DNA of 6,151 bases from Chloroflexota bacterium (GTDB lineage: Bacteria > Chloroflexota > Anaerolineae > Anaerolineales > DRMV01). Under the pieces are notes generated by a model. That model did no database searches. It was given only the letters and a program-made list of their open reading frames with translations, and was not told the DNA's origin. Below, piece after piece: positions 5,632-6,151 of this stretch (its first letter is position 1; the number at the start of each line of letters is the position of its first letter). The DNA is taken from contig JAADEN010000080.1 of assembly GCA_013153375.1 (NCBI GenBank), positions 1 to 6,151 on the forward strand. The letters run 5' to 3'. The position numbers were made by a program, and so were the translations under genes.

Positions 5632-5649
5632 CACGCCGCCTCAGGCGTG
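5632..5649 (+). promoter_or_regulatory. Short hairpin in the mscL leader
   Basis: CACGCC (5632-5637) pairs perfectly with GGCGTG (5644-5649) around the loop GCCTCA; an alternative fold uses CGCC-TCA-GGCG. It would form just downstream of the expected transcript 5' end and ends 9 bases before the ribosome site. It could stabilise the message; it does not cover the ribosome site, so direct translational blocking is unlikely. No T-tract follows, so it is not a terminator. Confidence 0.35.
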
Positions 5650-5672
5650 CATCCCCTCAAGGAGGATTTCCG

Positions 5673-6122
5673 ATGCTCAAAGAGTTCAAGGATTTCGTCA
5701 TGCGCGGGAATGTGCTGGACATGGCCGTAGGCATCATTCTGGGCACCGCGTTTGGCGCCATCATCAAGTCCTTGGTGGATGACATCCTCATGCCGCCGAT
5801 CGGGCTGTTGTTGGGCGGCGTGGACTTCGCCAATCTGTTCATCGTGTTGCGCCCCGGGACGCCGCCGCCGCCCTACCCCTCGCTGGCCGAGGCCCAAGCC
5901 GCCGGCGCGGTGACCTTGAATTACGGTCTCTTTATCAATGCGATTGTTTACTTCCTCATCATCGCCTTCGCCATCTTCATGATCGTGCGCACGGTCCAGC
6001 GCTGGCAAGAAGAAGAGGCCCCGGCGGAGCCCACGACCAAGACTTGCCCGTACTGCTACTCCGAGATCCCGATTCAGGCCGTACGCTGTCCGTATTGCAC
6101 CTCCGAATTGCCCACATCCTAA
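5673..6122 (+). CDS. mscL: Large-conductance mechanosensitive channel MscL with C-terminal zinc ribbon
   Basis: A 149-residue inner-membrane channel that opens under membrane tension to release solutes during hypo-osmotic shock. It aligns well with E. coli MscL from the N-terminal amphipathic helix through RGNVLDMAVGIILGTAFGAI (11-30, pore helix TM1), DDILMPPIGLLLGG and the second helix VYFLIIAFAIFMIV (92-105). The pore constriction residues Leu19 and Val23 of E. coli correspond to Met17 and Ile21, conservative changes. The periplasmic loop has a Pro-rich insert (GTPPPPYP, 62-69). The usual C-terminal cytoplasmic helix bundle is replaced by a zinc ribbon: CPYC at 125-128 and CPYC at 139-142, separated by ten residues. 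Similar tails occur in MscL of some other phyla, as far as I recall. ATG at 5673 is fixed by AAGGAGG 7 bases upstream. Single gene with its own promoter. Confidence 0.96.
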   Translation: MLKEFKDFVMRGNVLDMAVGIILGTAFGAIIKSLVDDILMPPIGLLLGGVDFANLFIVLRPGTPPPPYPSLAEAQAAGAVTLNYGLFINAIVYFLIIAFAIFMIVRTVQRWQEEEAPAEPTTKTCPYCYSEIPIQAVRCPYCTSELPTS

Positions 6123-6151
6123 CCGAGTCGCGGGCGGGCGAAAGGCCGGAG

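Noticed and set aside
5571..6008. Minus-strand frame opposite mscL
   Set aside because: No motif, no start signal, and mscL on the other strand is unambiguous.
6123..6151. Terminator after mscL
   Set aside because: Only 29 bases remain and no stem-loop with T-tract is visible.

Overview
The window is a GC-rich bacterial chromosome segment with compact gene spacing. It carries seven complete protein genes and one gene cut by the left edge. The lipoproteins with long Pro/Thr linkers, the small beta-sandwich lipoproteins and the MscL with a C-terminal zinc ribbon are familiar from Chloroflexota (Anaerolineae-like) genomes. I infer that phylum with moderate confidence; nothing in the window proves it. 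I see no rRNA, tRNA, CRISPR array, insertion sequence or phage gene.

Layout. Bases 1-312 (+) are the 3' part of hisA (histidine biosynthesis). It faces a two-gene minus-strand unit: a short lipoprotein (1108-1785) followed after 26 bases by a second lipoprotein (338-1081). The two are diverged tandem paralogues. A GC-rich hairpin covers the 25-base gap between hisA and this unit. The upstream lipoprotein gene has no Shine-Dalgarno site but has an extended -10 motif exactly 7 bases before its ATG, so it may be leaderless. Divergent from it is a lipoprotein metallophosphoesterase of purple acid phosphatase type (1921-2919, +), with a good promoter, a strong ribosome site and an inverted repeat on its -35 region.

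The second half is a minus-strand operon read from 5574 down to 2897: a Crp/Fnr-family regulator, an Est30-like alpha/beta hydrolase starting 7 bases later, and an MFS transporter whose start overlaps the hydrolase end by 11 bases. The transporter and phosphatase genes overlap tail to tail by 23 bases. The regulator gene is divergent from mscL (5673-6122, +). The 98-base spacer between them is the only AT-rich stretch and holds crossed, overlapping promoter candidates and a small palindrome.

How the genes may work together. The left half encodes a set of surface lipoproteins (two carbohydrate-binding-like sandwiches and a phosphatase) around one divergent control region. The right half looks like a transcription-factor-led operon for an ester substrate or a hydrophobic compound plus its transport, with mscL sharing the control region. 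These links are inferred from gene order. I found no clearly new biological system; the most interesting items are the two divergent control regions, the degenerate effector pocket of the regulator and the zinc-ribbon MscL.
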